A stretch of DNA of 64,000 nt from Euzebya tangerina (GTDB taxonomy: Bacteria > Actinomycetota > Nitriliruptoria > Euzebyales > Euzebyaceae). Of the stretch, positions 1 through 7,308 are shown piece after piece. Position 1 is the stretch's first letter, and each line of letters begins with the position of its first letter. A program made the position numbers and the translations under genes. The notes beneath the pieces are model-generated. The model saw nothing but the letters and a program-made list of their open reading frames with translations, had not been told where the DNA came from and did no database searches. The stretch is from contig NZ_PPDK01000001.1 of the NCBI RefSeq assembly GCF_003074135.1, forward strand, positions 1 through 64,000, given 5' to 3'.

Positions 1-288
1 ACCCGTGATCATGTTCTTGACATAATCAGCATGGCCCGGCGCATCCACGTGGGCGTAATGCCGATTGTCGGTCTCATACTCCACATGCGACACATTGATG
101 GTGATGCCACGCTCCTTCTCCTCCGGAGCCTTATCAATGGCATCAAACGCCGAGGCCGTCACATTCGGGTTGTGCTTGGCCAACACCGTCGTGATCGCCG
201 CCGTCAACGTCGTCTTCCCATGATCGACATGACCAATCGTGCCGATATTCATATGCGGCTTCGTACGCTCGAACTTTTCCTTACCCAT
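1..288 (-). CDS. tuf: Elongation factor Tu, N-terminal part (cut by window edge)
   Basis: The GTPase that delivers aminoacyl-tRNA to the ribosome. The 96 codons present start at an ATG at 288 and read [14 protein letters not shown], then the P-loop GHVDHGKTT (G1), the switch I region with RGITI (G2), and the start of the DAPGHADY (G3) motif, ending in YVKNMITG at the window edge. These motifs are diagnostic for EF-Tu. The remaining roughly 300 residues lie outside the window. Downstream on the same strand are tRNA-Met, tRNA-Thr and tRNA-Tyr, resembling the tRNA genes that accompany tuf-secE-nusG in many bacteria. Confidence 0.97.
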   Translation of the reverse strand, partial: MGKEKFERTKPHMNIGTIGHVDHGKTTLTAAITTVLAKHNPNVTASAFDAIDKAPEEKERGITINVSHVEYETDNRHYAHVDAPGHADYVKNMITG

Positions 289-379
289 GCCTGTTCAGGC
301 TCCTGTGTCATGGCGAGAGCGGCCGAGTCATCGCGGCCGACGTGGACAAGCCTCCAAACCGGTTCTCGGTTGGAGGCAG

Positions 380-452
380 TAGCGGCGGGTGGACTTGAAC
401 CACCGACACCTCGATTATGAGCCGAGTGCTCTAACCCCTGAGCTACGCCGCC
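380..452 (-). tRNA. tRNA-Met (CAT), elongator type
   Basis: The reverse strand folds into a 73-nt cloverleaf. The acceptor GGCGGCG pairs with CGCCGCT (G1-U72), the D arm starts TAGCTCAG, the anticodon loop is CTCATAA with anticodon CAT, the T arm is GGTGG-TTCAAGT-CCACC, and the discriminator base is A73. A paired first acceptor position argues for elongator rather than initiator Met, though a CAT anticodon could also be lysidine-modified tRNA-Ile. The CCA end is not encoded. Confidence 0.9.
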
Positions 453-466
453 GTGTATGTGATTCG

Positions 467-539
467 AGCCCCCCAACGGAATCGAACCGTTGACCTTCTC
501 CTTACCATGGAGACGCTCTGCCGACTGAGCTAGGGGGGC
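467..539 (-). tRNA. tRNA-Thr (GGT)
   Basis: A 73-nt cloverleaf on the reverse strand. The acceptor GCCCCCC pairs perfectly with GGGGGGC, the anticodon arm is TCTCC-ATGGTAA-GGAGA with anticodon GGT, the T arm is AACGG-TTCGATT-CCGTT, and the discriminator is T73. CCA is not encoded. It lies 14 nt upstream of tRNA-Met on the reading strand side of the cluster and is probably co-transcribed with it. Confidence 0.93.
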
Positions 540-782
540 CTGGATGTTGCAGTGGTCGAGGGACCGACCGAGCGTCAGAGTATCGGCCGTCCTCCGCCCC
601 TGCGCAACCTGTCGCCATGGCCGGCCAGACTCGACCGAGCAGGTACCGACTGGGGTTGGCCTGCGTGGCCTGAACGCCCCGAGCGGAGCGGAGGGCACCT
701 GGTGCAACCACGCGGACTTCCCCGACTGAGCACCGCAGGTGCGAAGGACCGGGACACCGCGAGCGCAGCGAGTCGGTCCGCG

Positions 783-864
783 TGGTGGGTGAAGGATTCG
801 AACCTTCGTAGGCGAAGCCGCTTGGTTTACAGCCAAGTCCCTTTGGCCACTCGGGCAACCCACC
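783..864 (-). tRNA. tRNA-Tyr (GTA)
   Basis: An 82-nt class II tRNA on the reverse strand. The acceptor GGTGGGT pairs with ACCCACC, the anticodon arm is CTTGG-CTGTAAA-CCAAG with anticodon GTA, the variable arm CGGCTTCGCCTAC is long, the T arm is GAAGG-TTCGAAT-CCTTC, and the discriminator is A73. The long variable arm with GTA is specific for tyrosine. About 240 nt separate it from tRNA-Thr, and nothing recognisable lies in that gap. Confidence 0.95.
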
Positions 865-912
865 GGGAGCGGACAGCGTAGCAGCGGCGTTTCCCTCGAC
901 ACCCGGGCCGTC

Positions 913-918
913 TACGCT
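913..918 (+). promoter_or_regulatory. Candidate -10 box (TACGCT) for leaderless yajQ
   Basis: TACGCT fits the actinobacterial TAnnnT -10 pattern and ends 8 nt before the yajQ ATG at 927. No Shine-Dalgarno sequence lies in front of that ATG. Both facts point to a transcript starting at or next to the start codon. No convincing -35 box was found, so support is weak. Confidence 0.35.
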
Positions 919-926
919 CCACGGCT

Positions 927-1415
927 ATGGCAGATTCAAGCTTTGATGTGGTAGCCGAAGTCGACCGCCAGGAGGTCGACAACGCGCTGAACCAGGCCGG
1001 CAAGGAGCTGGCTCAGCGCTACGACTTCAAGGGCACGAACGCCTCGATCCGGTGGTCGGGTGACGAGATCGTCATCGAGGCCAACTCCGAGGAGCGAGTC
1101 GCGGCAGCCCTCGATGTGTTCAAGACACGCATGATCAAGCGGAAGCTGAGCCAGAAGGCCCTGGACGTCCGTGACGTGAAGCCAGCCGCCGGGTCGATGT
1201 ACCGCCAAGAGGTCGCGCTGGTGTCCGGCATCCCCAAGGACAAGGCCAAGGCGATGGTCAAGGTCATCAAGCAGTCCAAGCTCAAGGTGACCCCCGCGAT
1301 GCAGGACGACAAGATCCGAGTCAGCTCCAAATCGCGCGATGCCCTCCAAGAAGTCCAGGCGCTCCTGCGAGCCAACGACCAGGACCTTCCGCTGCGATTC
1401 ACCAACTACAAGTAG
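927..1415 (+). CDS. yajQ: YajQ family nucleotide-binding protein
   Basis: A 162-residue protein of the YajQ/UPF0234 family, cytoplasmic proteins with two ferredoxin-like RNP-type folds. Some family members bind cyclic di-GMP and act in transcription control; that is family knowledge and is not visible here. The N-terminus MADSSFDVVAEVDRQEVDNA followed by RYDFKGTNASI, and the C-terminal LPLRFTNYK, are hallmark family segments. The length equals the usual 160-165 residues. The ATG start gives the normal N-terminus, and no ribosome-binding site precedes it. It stands alone on the plus strand, divergent from the tRNA-Tyr gene. Confidence 0.93.
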   Translation: MADSSFDVVAEVDRQEVDNALNQAGKELAQRYDFKGTNASIRWSGDEIVIEANSEERVAAALDVFKTRMIKRKLSQKALDVRDVKPAAGSMYRQEVALVSGIPKDKAKAMVKVIKQSKLKVTPAMQDDKIRVSSKSRDALQEVQALLRANDQDLPLRFTNYK

Positions 1416-1510
1416 CTTGTTGCACACTGCGTAACAAAGGAACTTCGTAGAGCAGTGTCCAACCGGACAAGGGCGGGGGCGGCGTGAGCTGTGTTAGCAG
1501 TTGCAAGCGG

Positions 1511-1519
1511 TGCTATAGT
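1511..1519 (+). promoter_or_regulatory. Candidate extended -10 promoter for the small gene at 1566
   Basis: TGCTATAGT is a good extended -10 element (TG-N-TATAGT) in otherwise GC-rich DNA. It lies about 47 nt before the start of the small gene, so the transcript would carry a leader with the strong ribosome-binding site at about 1550. No clear -35 box was seen. Confidence 0.4.
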
Positions 1520-1565
1520 AAGGGACGTAACTAAGAACGATCCTTTCACCGGGAGGTGACCCGTT

Positions 1566-1724
1566 ATGTCGAACACTGAGTTCGAAACGTCCTTCAAGAA
1601 CCTGCTCAAGGCGTTCAACCGCCACCAGGACCTGCGTGCGCGGGGCGCCGACCTTGGCACCCTCGCCCGTTCCAGCCACCGGCTGCACGTCGACGGCATG
1701 AAGGCGTACCGCGCCATTCGCTAA
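1566..1724 (+). CDS. Small basic protein of unknown function (52 aa)
   Basis: I do not recognise this protein. It begins MSNTEFETSFKNLLKAFNRH and ends KAYRAIR. It has no cysteines, no membrane segment and no signal peptide. The composition (FKNLLKAFNRHQDLRARG, then LARSSHRLHVDGMKAY) suggests one or two amphipathic, positively charged helices. Support that it is real: an excellent ribosome-binding site GGGAGGTGA about 7 nt before the ATG, an extended -10 promoter upstream, and a 10-bp hairpin 23 nt after the stop. It appears to be an independent short transcription unit between yajQ and osmC. Confidence 0.7.
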   Translation: MSNTEFETSFKNLLKAFNRHQDLRARGADLGTLARSSHRLHVDGMKAYRAIR

Positions 1725-1746
1725 GTAGTCCCAAGCAGTCCCGCCA

Positions 1747-1777
1747 CGACCCCGATTGCCCTTGGTGATCGGGGTCG
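1747..1777 (+). terminator. Hairpin terminator after the small gene
   Basis: A perfect 10-bp stem, CGACCCCGAT (1747-1756) pairing with ATCGGGGTCG (1768-1777), with an 11-nt loop. It starts 23 nt after the stop of the small gene and sits before osmC. There is no long T-run after it, as is common in GC-rich actinobacteria. Confidence 0.6.
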
Positions 1778-1886
1778 CTTGCTGCTCCGAGCCACGCGCC
1801 ACCCCGCAGCCACCGCATGGGTGGGGTTGCGCCGAATCGGGTAAGCCCGCCAGGTACGCCGACACCGCACGCAAGGAGATCTGATC

Positions 1887-2303
1887 ATGGCCATCGAACG
1901 CACGTCAGCAGCAGAGTGGAAGGGCGACCTCAGGGGTGGGTCCGGGACCCTCGAGCTTGGAAGTGGCGCCTACTCGGGCAACTACTCGTTCGTCTCCCGG
2001 TTCGAGACCGGCGAAGGAACCAACCCCGAGGAACTGATCGCCGCAGCCCACGCAGCGTGCTACTCGATGGCGCTGTCGAACGAGCTGGCCAGCGGCGGCC
2101 ACACCCCCGACAGCGTCGCGACCGAGGCGACCGTCACGCTCGACGGTCTGGAGATCACCACGATCCACCTGGCGTGCACCGCGTCGGTGCCTGACATCGA
2201 TGACGCAGCGTTCCAGGAGGTTGCGGCCGGCGCCAAGGAGAACTGCCCGGTCTCCAAGGTCCTCGCTGGAGCTGAGATCACGCTGGAGGCCACGCTCCTG
2301 TAG
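1887..2303 (+). CDS. OsmC family peroxiredoxin-like protein
   Basis: A 138-residue OsmC-type thiol protein, a family that reduces organic hydroperoxides in the cytoplasm as a homodimer. The two redox cysteines expected for the family are present: one in AAHAACYSMALS (about residue 59) and one in AKENCPVSK (about residue 118). The Ohr/OsmC N-terminal pattern FETGEGTNPEELIAAAHAAC is clear, and the length is typical. The start ATG follows a strong ribosome-binding site (AAGGAGAT). The last 26 nt overlap the end of the convergent hutI gene, and no terminator fits between them. OsmC and Ohr differ in substrate range, and I call only the broader family. Confidence 0.9.
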   Translation: MAIERTSAAEWKGDLRGGSGTLELGSGAYSGNYSFVSRFETGEGTNPEELIAAAHAACYSMALSNELASGGHTPDSVATEATVTLDGLEITTIHLACTASVPDIDDAAFQEVAAGAKENCPVSKVLAGAEITLEATLL

Positions 2304-3612
2304 CCCGCCACACCACCTGTCCGGCCTCGATGGTGGTGTCGATCAGCGGCATCCCGGGTCGATAGGCGAGGTGATCTGGCGTCGGGGCCGACACCACCGC
2401 GAGGTCGGCTCGTGCACCGGTCTGCAGGTGTCCGATGTCACTCTGCCGCAACGCGGTCGCGCCGCCGGCTGTCGCGGACCACAGTGCCTCCGGGAGGGTC
2501 ATGCGGCAGTCCCGCACCGCCAGGGCGATGACCAACGCCATGGCCGAGGTGAAGCTCGACCCCGGGTTGCAGTTCGTCGCCAACGCCACCACCGCTCCGG
2601 CATCCAGCAGTCGCCGGGCGTCCGGGTAGGGCTGTCGGGTGGAGAAGTCGGTGGCCGGCAGGAGGGTCGCCACCGTCGACGAACTCCCCAGCAGCGCGAC
2701 GTCTTCGTTCGTGAGGTGGGTGCAGTGGTCCGCGGACGCACACCCCAACTCGACCGCAAGCGCCACCGCGGGTCCGGCCTGCAGCTGGCCTGCGTGGATC
2801 GTCGGCGTCAAGCCTGCAGTCGCGCCAGCCTCGAGGACGGCGCGGGACTGATCCACATCGAACGCGCCCCGCTCGCAGAAGACGTCGACCCGAGTCGCCA
2901 GCTCTGCACACGCCGGCGTCATCTCCTCGACCACCAAGCTCACGAACGCGTCGGCGTCGACCTCGGGGGGGACGACGTGGGCGCCGAGCAGGGTCGTGTG
3001 CGAGGTGACCTCTCTCGCCATCCGCAGCAGTCGGGCCTCGCCGGAGGTGGACGCGGCGTAGCCGGACTTGATCTCTCGCGTCGTGATGCCCTGGGCACGC
3101 GACTCGGCGACCCGTCGACGCAGTCCCTGGCGCAGTTGCTCGGCCGACGCCGCGCGTGTTGCCTCGATCGTGGTTGCGATACCGCCTGCCTGGTAGGGCG
3201 CGCCGGCCATACGAGCGGCGAACTCGGCTGACCGGTCTCCGGCGAACACCATGTGGGTGTGACTGTCGACGAAGCCCGGGATGACCGTGGCGCCCTCCAC
3301 GTCCATCACCCCGTCGGCGGCAGGTGGGTGACCAGTCCCGGTTCGCAGCACTCGTGCCACCCCATCGGATCCGGGGCCGAGGACCAGCCACGCCCCCGTG
3401 AGCCCCGTCCCAAAATCTGGGCGGCCATCTGGCTGGTCCCCCAGGACACGTGGATGAGCCGGATCGTGGGTCACCAGAACGCCGATGTTGGCGATCACCA
3501 CGGTCCGGGCCGGGTCGGCCAGGTTCCCCACCGGGTCGGTCAGGTTCCCCACCGGGTCGGTCAGGTTCCCTGCCCGGCGGTTGGCTGCGGCACCCCCGAA
3601 CGGAGCGTTCAC
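2278..3612 (-). CDS. hutI: Imidazolonepropionase HutI
   Basis: Third enzyme of histidine degradation, a metal-dependent amidohydrolase that converts imidazolonepropionate to N-formimino-L-glutamate. The 444-residue protein shows the metal site VDSHTHMVFAGDRS, the segments TTREIKSGYA and GAHVVPPE, the HAGQLQ histidine, and SADHCTHL near the second metal ligand. Start: a GTG at 3612 overlaps the hutF stop as GTGA, the arrangement used by most genes in this operon. This start gives about 35 residues before the usual HutI beginning, containing three 7-residue repeats (GNLTDPV) encoded by a 21-nt tandem repeat. The function is secure; the extended N-terminus is less certain, but the only in-frame start coupled to hutF is this one. 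Confidence 0.93.
   Translation of the reverse strand: MNAPFGGAAANRRAGNLTDPVGNLTDPVGNLADPARTVVIANIGVLVTHDPAHPRVLGDQPDGRPDFGTGLTGAWLVLGPGSDGVARVLRTGTGHPPAADGVMDVEGATVIPGFVDSHTHMVFAGDRSAEFAARMAGAPYQAGGIATTIEATRAASAEQLRQGLRRRVAESRAQGITTREIKSGYAASTSGEARLLRMAREVTSHTTLLGAHVVPPEVDADAFVSLVVEEMTPACAELATRVDVFCERGAFDVDQSRAVLEAGATAGLTPTIHAGQLQAGPAVALAVELGCASADHCTHLTNEDVALLGSSSTVATLLPATDFSTRQPYPDARRLLDAGAVVALATNCNPGSSFTSAMALVIALAVRDCRMTLPEALWSATAGGATALRQSDIGHLQTGARADLAVVSAPTPDHLAYRPGMPLIDTTIEAGQVVWRATGAWPPA
3512..3574 (-). repeat. Three 21-nt tandem repeats inside hutI
   Basis: Three consecutive 21-nt units (3512-3532, 3533-3553, 3554-3574) differ at only a few positions and begin GGGTCGG on the plus strand. 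On the reading strand they encode GNLTDPV, GNLTDPV and GNLADP near the HutI N-terminus. The length is a multiple of three, so the repeat number can vary without breaking the frame. Confidence 0.9.
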
Positions 3613-5033
3613 AGCGACCCCTCCCCGACCAGCGCACGGACAGACCGCTGCAACTCCCCTGCGACGTCGACTGACCGATGGGCCCTGTCGGTGACGATGA
3701 ACCCTCCCCCCACCACGGTGTGACGCACGTCGGCCGCCGTCGCCGCGAACACCACGCGCGACAGCAGATCACCAGACCCGGCAAGTCGGGGGCCGTCGAG
3801 GCCCACGACGCAGAGGTCTGCTGGCGCCCCGACCTCGATCCGGCCGCACTCCGGCCACCCCACACGTGCAGCTCCACCACCCGTGGCAGCGGCCAGCAGC
3901 GTCGCTGGGTCGAGGATGCCTCGGCGGCCGGTGATCAGTCGCAGGTTGAGCTCGACCGCCCGGGCCTCCTCGAACAGGTCGGTCATCACATGTTGGTCCG
4001 TGCCCAGGGAGAGAGGCACACCCCGCTCGAGCAGCCGGTCCGCCCGCACGACGCCGTCGCCCAGGTCCCGCTCGGTCGTCGGGCAGACGCACACCCCGCC
4101 GCCCCGCCGGGCCAACTGCAGGACCTCCTCCTCGTCCAGCCACACACCATGGACCGCCGTGAAGCCGGCCCCGACCAGACCGCTGCGGTCCAGCAGCGCC
4201 AGCGGACCCTCCCCGTAGCGGTTGATCGTGGCGCCCACCTCCGCCGGCTGCTCAGCGACGTGGGCGTGCACCACAGGGTCCGACCCCAGGACGCCTGCGG
4301 CCAGCACGTCGGCGAGCTCGACCTGCTGTGGACCTGGGACAGCGCGGACGGAGTGCACCGCCGCGCCGAACCGGATCCGCTCGGAGGGGACGAGCCGCCC
4401 AACCCGGTCGGCCCAGGCGTGCACCGAGCCGTCGCTGAAGCGTCGCTGGACCGGCGAGAGCCCGGGATCATCCGCAGGCCGATCCACATCCGCCGTCAGG
4501 TACAGCGCATCGAGCAGGGTCAGCCGGATGCCGACTTCCTCGGCGGCCGACGTGAGGGCGTGCCCCATCGCGTTCGGGTCGCGGTACCGTCCGCCGCCGG
4601 AGGGATGGTGCAGGTAGTGGAACTCGCCGACCGTGCTGATGCCGGCGAGGGCCATCTCGGCGAACACCGCAAGGGCGAGGTGGTGATAGCGGTCGGGGTC
4701 GAGCCGGCTCGCGGCGGCGTACATCACCTCGCGCCAGCGCCAGAAGTTCCCCTCCGCCTGGGCCCCCTGGACCCGTCCCCGAAGTGCTCGGTGAAAGGCG
4801 TGGCTGTGCGCGTTGACCAACCCTGGCAGCGTCACCCCGCGAAGGTGCACCGCCCCAGCGGCCCGTGCGACCTCAGGCTCGACCTCCACCTCGACGCGCA
4901 CGACTTGGCCCTCGGCGATGCCCAGCAGGACATCGCGACGTACGGCACCGTCGATCAGGGCGTGGTCGCACCGGTAGGTCTGGACCGGCCCGCTCGTCTT
5001 GGTCGTCGACGCTGCGGCCAGGTCGGCCACCAT
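3609..5033 (-). CDS. hutF: Formimidoylglutamate deiminase HutF
   Basis: An amidohydrolase that hydrolyses N-formimino-L-glutamate to N-formyl-L-glutamate and ammonia, the branch of histidine degradation that then needs a deformylase. The protein has 474 residues, close to the usual 450-460. Visible motifs are the metal site NAHSHAFHRALRGR, FGAAVHSVRAV, HVHVAEQ-like HAHVAEQPAE, and SLGTDQHVMTDL with the metal-binding aspartate. The start was set at the ATG at 5033 because it overlaps the stop of the upstream deformylase gene as ATGA. The longer open frame upstream is only the shadow of that gene. It sits in the operon hutH-hutU-def-hutF-hutI. Confidence 0.94.
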   Translation of the reverse strand: MVADLAAASTTKTSGPVQTYRCDHALIDGAVRRDVLLGIAEGQVVRVEVEVEPEVARAAGAVHLRGVTLPGLVNAHSHAFHRALRGRVQGAQAEGNFWRWREVMYAAASRLDPDRYHHLALAVFAEMALAGISTVGEFHYLHHPSGGGRYRDPNAMGHALTSAAEEVGIRLTLLDALYLTADVDRPADDPGLSPVQRRFSDGSVHAWADRVGRLVPSERIRFGAAVHSVRAVPGPQQVELADVLAAGVLGSDPVVHAHVAEQPAEVGATINRYGEGPLALLDRSGLVGAGFTAVHGVWLDEEEVLQLARRGGGVCVCPTTERDLGDGVVRADRLLERGVPLSLGTDQHVMTDLFEEARAVELNLRLITGRRGILDPATLLAAATGGGAARVGWPECGRIEVGAPADLCVVGLDGPRLAGSGDLLSRVVFAATAADVRHTVVGGGFIVTDRAHRSVDVAGELQRSVRALVGEGSL

Positions 5034-5614
5034 CACGCCCCCACCCGCGCCACGTAGGCGGCGATCCGCTCCTCGAAGGCCGCCCGGTGGTAGCGGTCGT
5101 AGTTCTCCCACGTCGTGAGGGTCCTGGTGTCGGCGACCCGGTCCAGGAAGACAATCCCGGCCAGATGGTCGCACTCGTGCTGGAACGTCCCGGCCGTCAC
5201 GCCTCGTCGGGTCTCGTCGTGGGCCACGCCGTCCTGATCCAGCCACTGGACCCGGACAGCCGTGGCACGCGGTAACTCACCCCGGAGGCCCGGGACGGAC
5301 AGGCACCCCTCGTTGATGGTCTCGGTGCCCTCGTCCAGCACGGTCAGGACCGGGTTGATCAGCACCGTCAGCGGGATCGGAGGCTTGTAGGGGTACCGGG
5401 CCCTGGTGTGGTCGTCCACCTCGGCAATGGCAACCTGCCGCGACACGCCGATCTGGGGCGCGGCGATCCCAGCTCCTCCAGCTGCTCGCATCGTGTCGAT
5501 GAGGTCGGTGATGAGCGTCTGCAGGTCGGCGGAGGCGATCTCCTCGGCGTCGACCGGGCTCGCGGGTGCACGCAGGACCGGGTCGCCGATGTGGACCAGC
5601 GGTCGGACGGTCAC
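5033..5614 (-). CDS. Peptide deformylase-family hydrolase inside the hut operon
   Basis: A 193-residue protein of the polypeptide deformylase family, metalloenzymes that remove N-formyl groups. All three active-site motifs are intact: GAGIAAPQIG (residues 47-56), EGCLS (102-106, metal ligand C104) and HECDHLAG (H146, E147, H150). The GTG start at 5614 follows GAGGGT, 10 nt after the hutU stop, and the end overlaps hutF as ATGA. The gene therefore cannot easily be expressed apart from the hut genes. No fmt, priA or rsmB neighbour is present, unlike many housekeeping def genes. HutF produces N-formylglutamate and no hutG is seen, so a role as N-formylglutamate deformylase is a reasonable inference. 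A second ordinary peptide deformylase is the alternative. Confidence 0.9.
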   Translation of the reverse strand: MTVRPLVHIGDPVLRAPASPVDAEEIASADLQTLITDLIDTMRAAGGAGIAAPQIGVSRQVAIAEVDDHTRARYPYKPPIPLTVLINPVLTVLDEGTETINEGCLSVPGLRGELPRATAVRVQWLDQDGVAHDETRRGVTAGTFQHECDHLAGIVFLDRVADTRTLTTWENYDRYHRAAFEERIAAYVARVGA

Positions 5615-5624
5615 CGGCGCACCC

Positions 5625-7307
5625 TCACTGCTCCAGCAGCGGAATCCGCACGCCGCGCTCCCGTGCCACCTGGGCCGCCCGCTCGTAGCCGGCATCGGCA
5701 TGGCGCATCACGCCCAGGGCCGGATCGGTGGTGAGCACCCGCTGCAGCTTCTGCGCTGCCAGGTCGGTGCCGTCGGCCACGCAGACCATCCCCGCGTGGA
5801 TCGAGCGTCCGATGCCGACCCCGCCGCCGTGGTGCAGGCTGACCCAGGTGGCGCCGGAGGCGGTGGTGGCCAGCGCGTTCAGCAGCGGCCAGTCGGCGAT
5901 GGCGTCCGAGCCGTCCTTCATGGCCTCGGTCTCCCGGAAGGGCGAGGCGACCGAACCGGAGTCGAGGTGGTCCCGCCCGATCACGATCGGTGCCGACACC
6001 CGGCCGTCGCGGACCAGGTCGTTGAACACCTGTCCCAGTCGGGACCGCTCGCCGTAGCCGAGCCAGCAGATGCGAGCCGGGAGGCCCTGGTAGGCCACCT
6101 TCTGCGAGGCCTGGGTGATCCACCGGTGGAGCGGCTCGTCGTCCGGGAACGTCTCCAGCACGGCCCGATCGGTCACGGCGATGTCAGCGGGATCCCCGGA
6201 CAGCGCCACCCAGCGAAACGGCCCCCGACCCTCGCAGAACAGCGGGCGGACGTAGGCCGGGACGAAACCGGGGTAGTCGAAGGCCCGTTCGAAGCCACCC
6301 AGCTGGGCTTCTGCGCGCAGGCTGTTGCCGTAGTCGAAGACCTCCGCGCCGGCATCGGCGAAGCCGACCATGGCTCGGCAGTGCGTCGCCATCGACGCCC
6401 GGGCCCGGCGGGTGAGCTCGGCAGGGTCGTCCGCGGCCATCCGCGCGGCCGCCGCCGGTGAGAGGTCCACCGGCACATAGGTCAGTGGGTCGTGCGCGGA
6501 GGTCTGGTCGGTCACGATGTCGGCGGGAAATCCGCGGTCGAGCAGTTCTGGAACAAGAACGGCGGCGTTGCCGATCAGGCCGACGCTGAGCGCCGTCCCG
6601 GCATCCCGGGCGGCCACGCACTGCTGGACGGCGTCCTCAACGTCGGCCGCGATCACGTCGAGGTAGCGGTGTTCGACCCGCCGCTCGGCGCGGGCTTGGT
6701 CGACCTCGATGCACAGCGCAACGCCATCGTTCATGGTCACGGCCAGCGGCTGTGCGCCACCCATGCCGCCCAGGCCGGCGGTCAGGGTGATGGTCCCGGC
6801 CAGCGAGCCCCCATGGCGACGTCGGGCGATCTCGGCGAAGCACTCGTAGGTCCCCTGCAGGATCCCCTGGGTCCCGATGTAGATCCACGATCCCGCCGTC
6901 ATCTGGCCGTACATGGTCAGGCCCTCCGCCTCCATCCGGCGGAAGGTCTCCCAGTCGGCCCAATCGGGGACGAGGTGGGAGTTGGCGAGCAGGACCCGTG
7001 GCGCCCACGGGTGGGTGCGCAGGACCCCGACCGGCTTGCCGGACTGGACGAGAAGCGTCTCGTCCTCCTCCAACTCGGTGAGGCAGGCCACGATCGCGTC
7101 GAACGCCGCCCAACTCCGCACCGCCCGACCGGTCCCGCCATAGACGACGAGGTTGTCGGGGTCCTCAGCCACAGCGGGGTCGAGGTTGTTCATCAGCATC
7201 CGGAGCGGCGCTTCGGTCTGCCACGACTTCGCGGTCAGCGTGGGCCCTCGCGGTGCCCGGACGGGGCGGGCGCCAGCCGTGACGGCGCGGGACCGAGCGG
7301 CAGTCAT
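5625..7307 (-). CDS. hutU: Urocanate hydratase HutU
   Basis: Second enzyme of histidine degradation; it hydrates urocanate to imidazolonepropionate with a tightly bound NAD acting as electrophile. The 560-residue length matches the family (about 555). Signature stretches include [30 protein letters not shown], the cysteine-bearing [16 protein letters not shown], and [14 protein letters not shown] followed by [15 protein letters not shown]. The start ATG at 7307 lies one nucleotide after the hutH stop. The longer frame upstream runs through hutH coding sequence and was discarded. A short Arg/Ala-rich N-terminal tail of about 30 residues precedes the conserved domain. Confidence 0.97.
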   Translation of the reverse strand: MTAARSRAVTAGARPVRAPRGPTLTAKSWQTEAPLRMLMNNLDPAVAEDPDNLVVYGGTGRAVRSWAAFDAIVACLTELEEDETLLVQSGKPVGVLRTHPWAPRVLLANSHLVPDWADWETFRRMEAEGLTMYGQMTAGSWIYIGTQGILQGTYECFAEIARRRHGGSLAGTITLTAGLGGMGGAQPLAVTMNDGVALCIEVDQARAERRVEHRYLDVIAADVEDAVQQCVAARDAGTALSVGLIGNAAVLVPELLDRGFPADIVTDQTSAHDPLTYVPVDLSPAAAARMAADDPAELTRRARASMATHCRAMVGFADAGAEVFDYGNSLRAEAQLGGFERAFDYPGFVPAYVRPLFCEGRGPFRWVALSGDPADIAVTDRAVLETFPDDEPLHRWITQASQKVAYQGLPARICWLGYGERSRLGQVFNDLVRDGRVSAPIVIGRDHLDSGSVASPFRETEAMKDGSDAIADWPLLNALATTASGATWVSLHHGGGVGIGRSIHAGMVCVADGTDLAAQKLQRVLTTDPALGVMRHADAGYERAAQVARERGVRIPLLEQ

Positions 7308-7308
7308 G

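Noticed and set aside
540-782. Gap between tRNA-Thr and tRNA-Tyr considered for a fourth tRNA or small gene
   Set aside because: No cloverleaf can be formed and the short frames there have no ribosome-binding site or recognisable product.
5034-5246. Longer N-terminus for HutF (545 codons)
   Set aside because: The additional part is the deformylase gene read in another frame; the ATG at 5033 is coupled to the upstream stop and gives a normal length.
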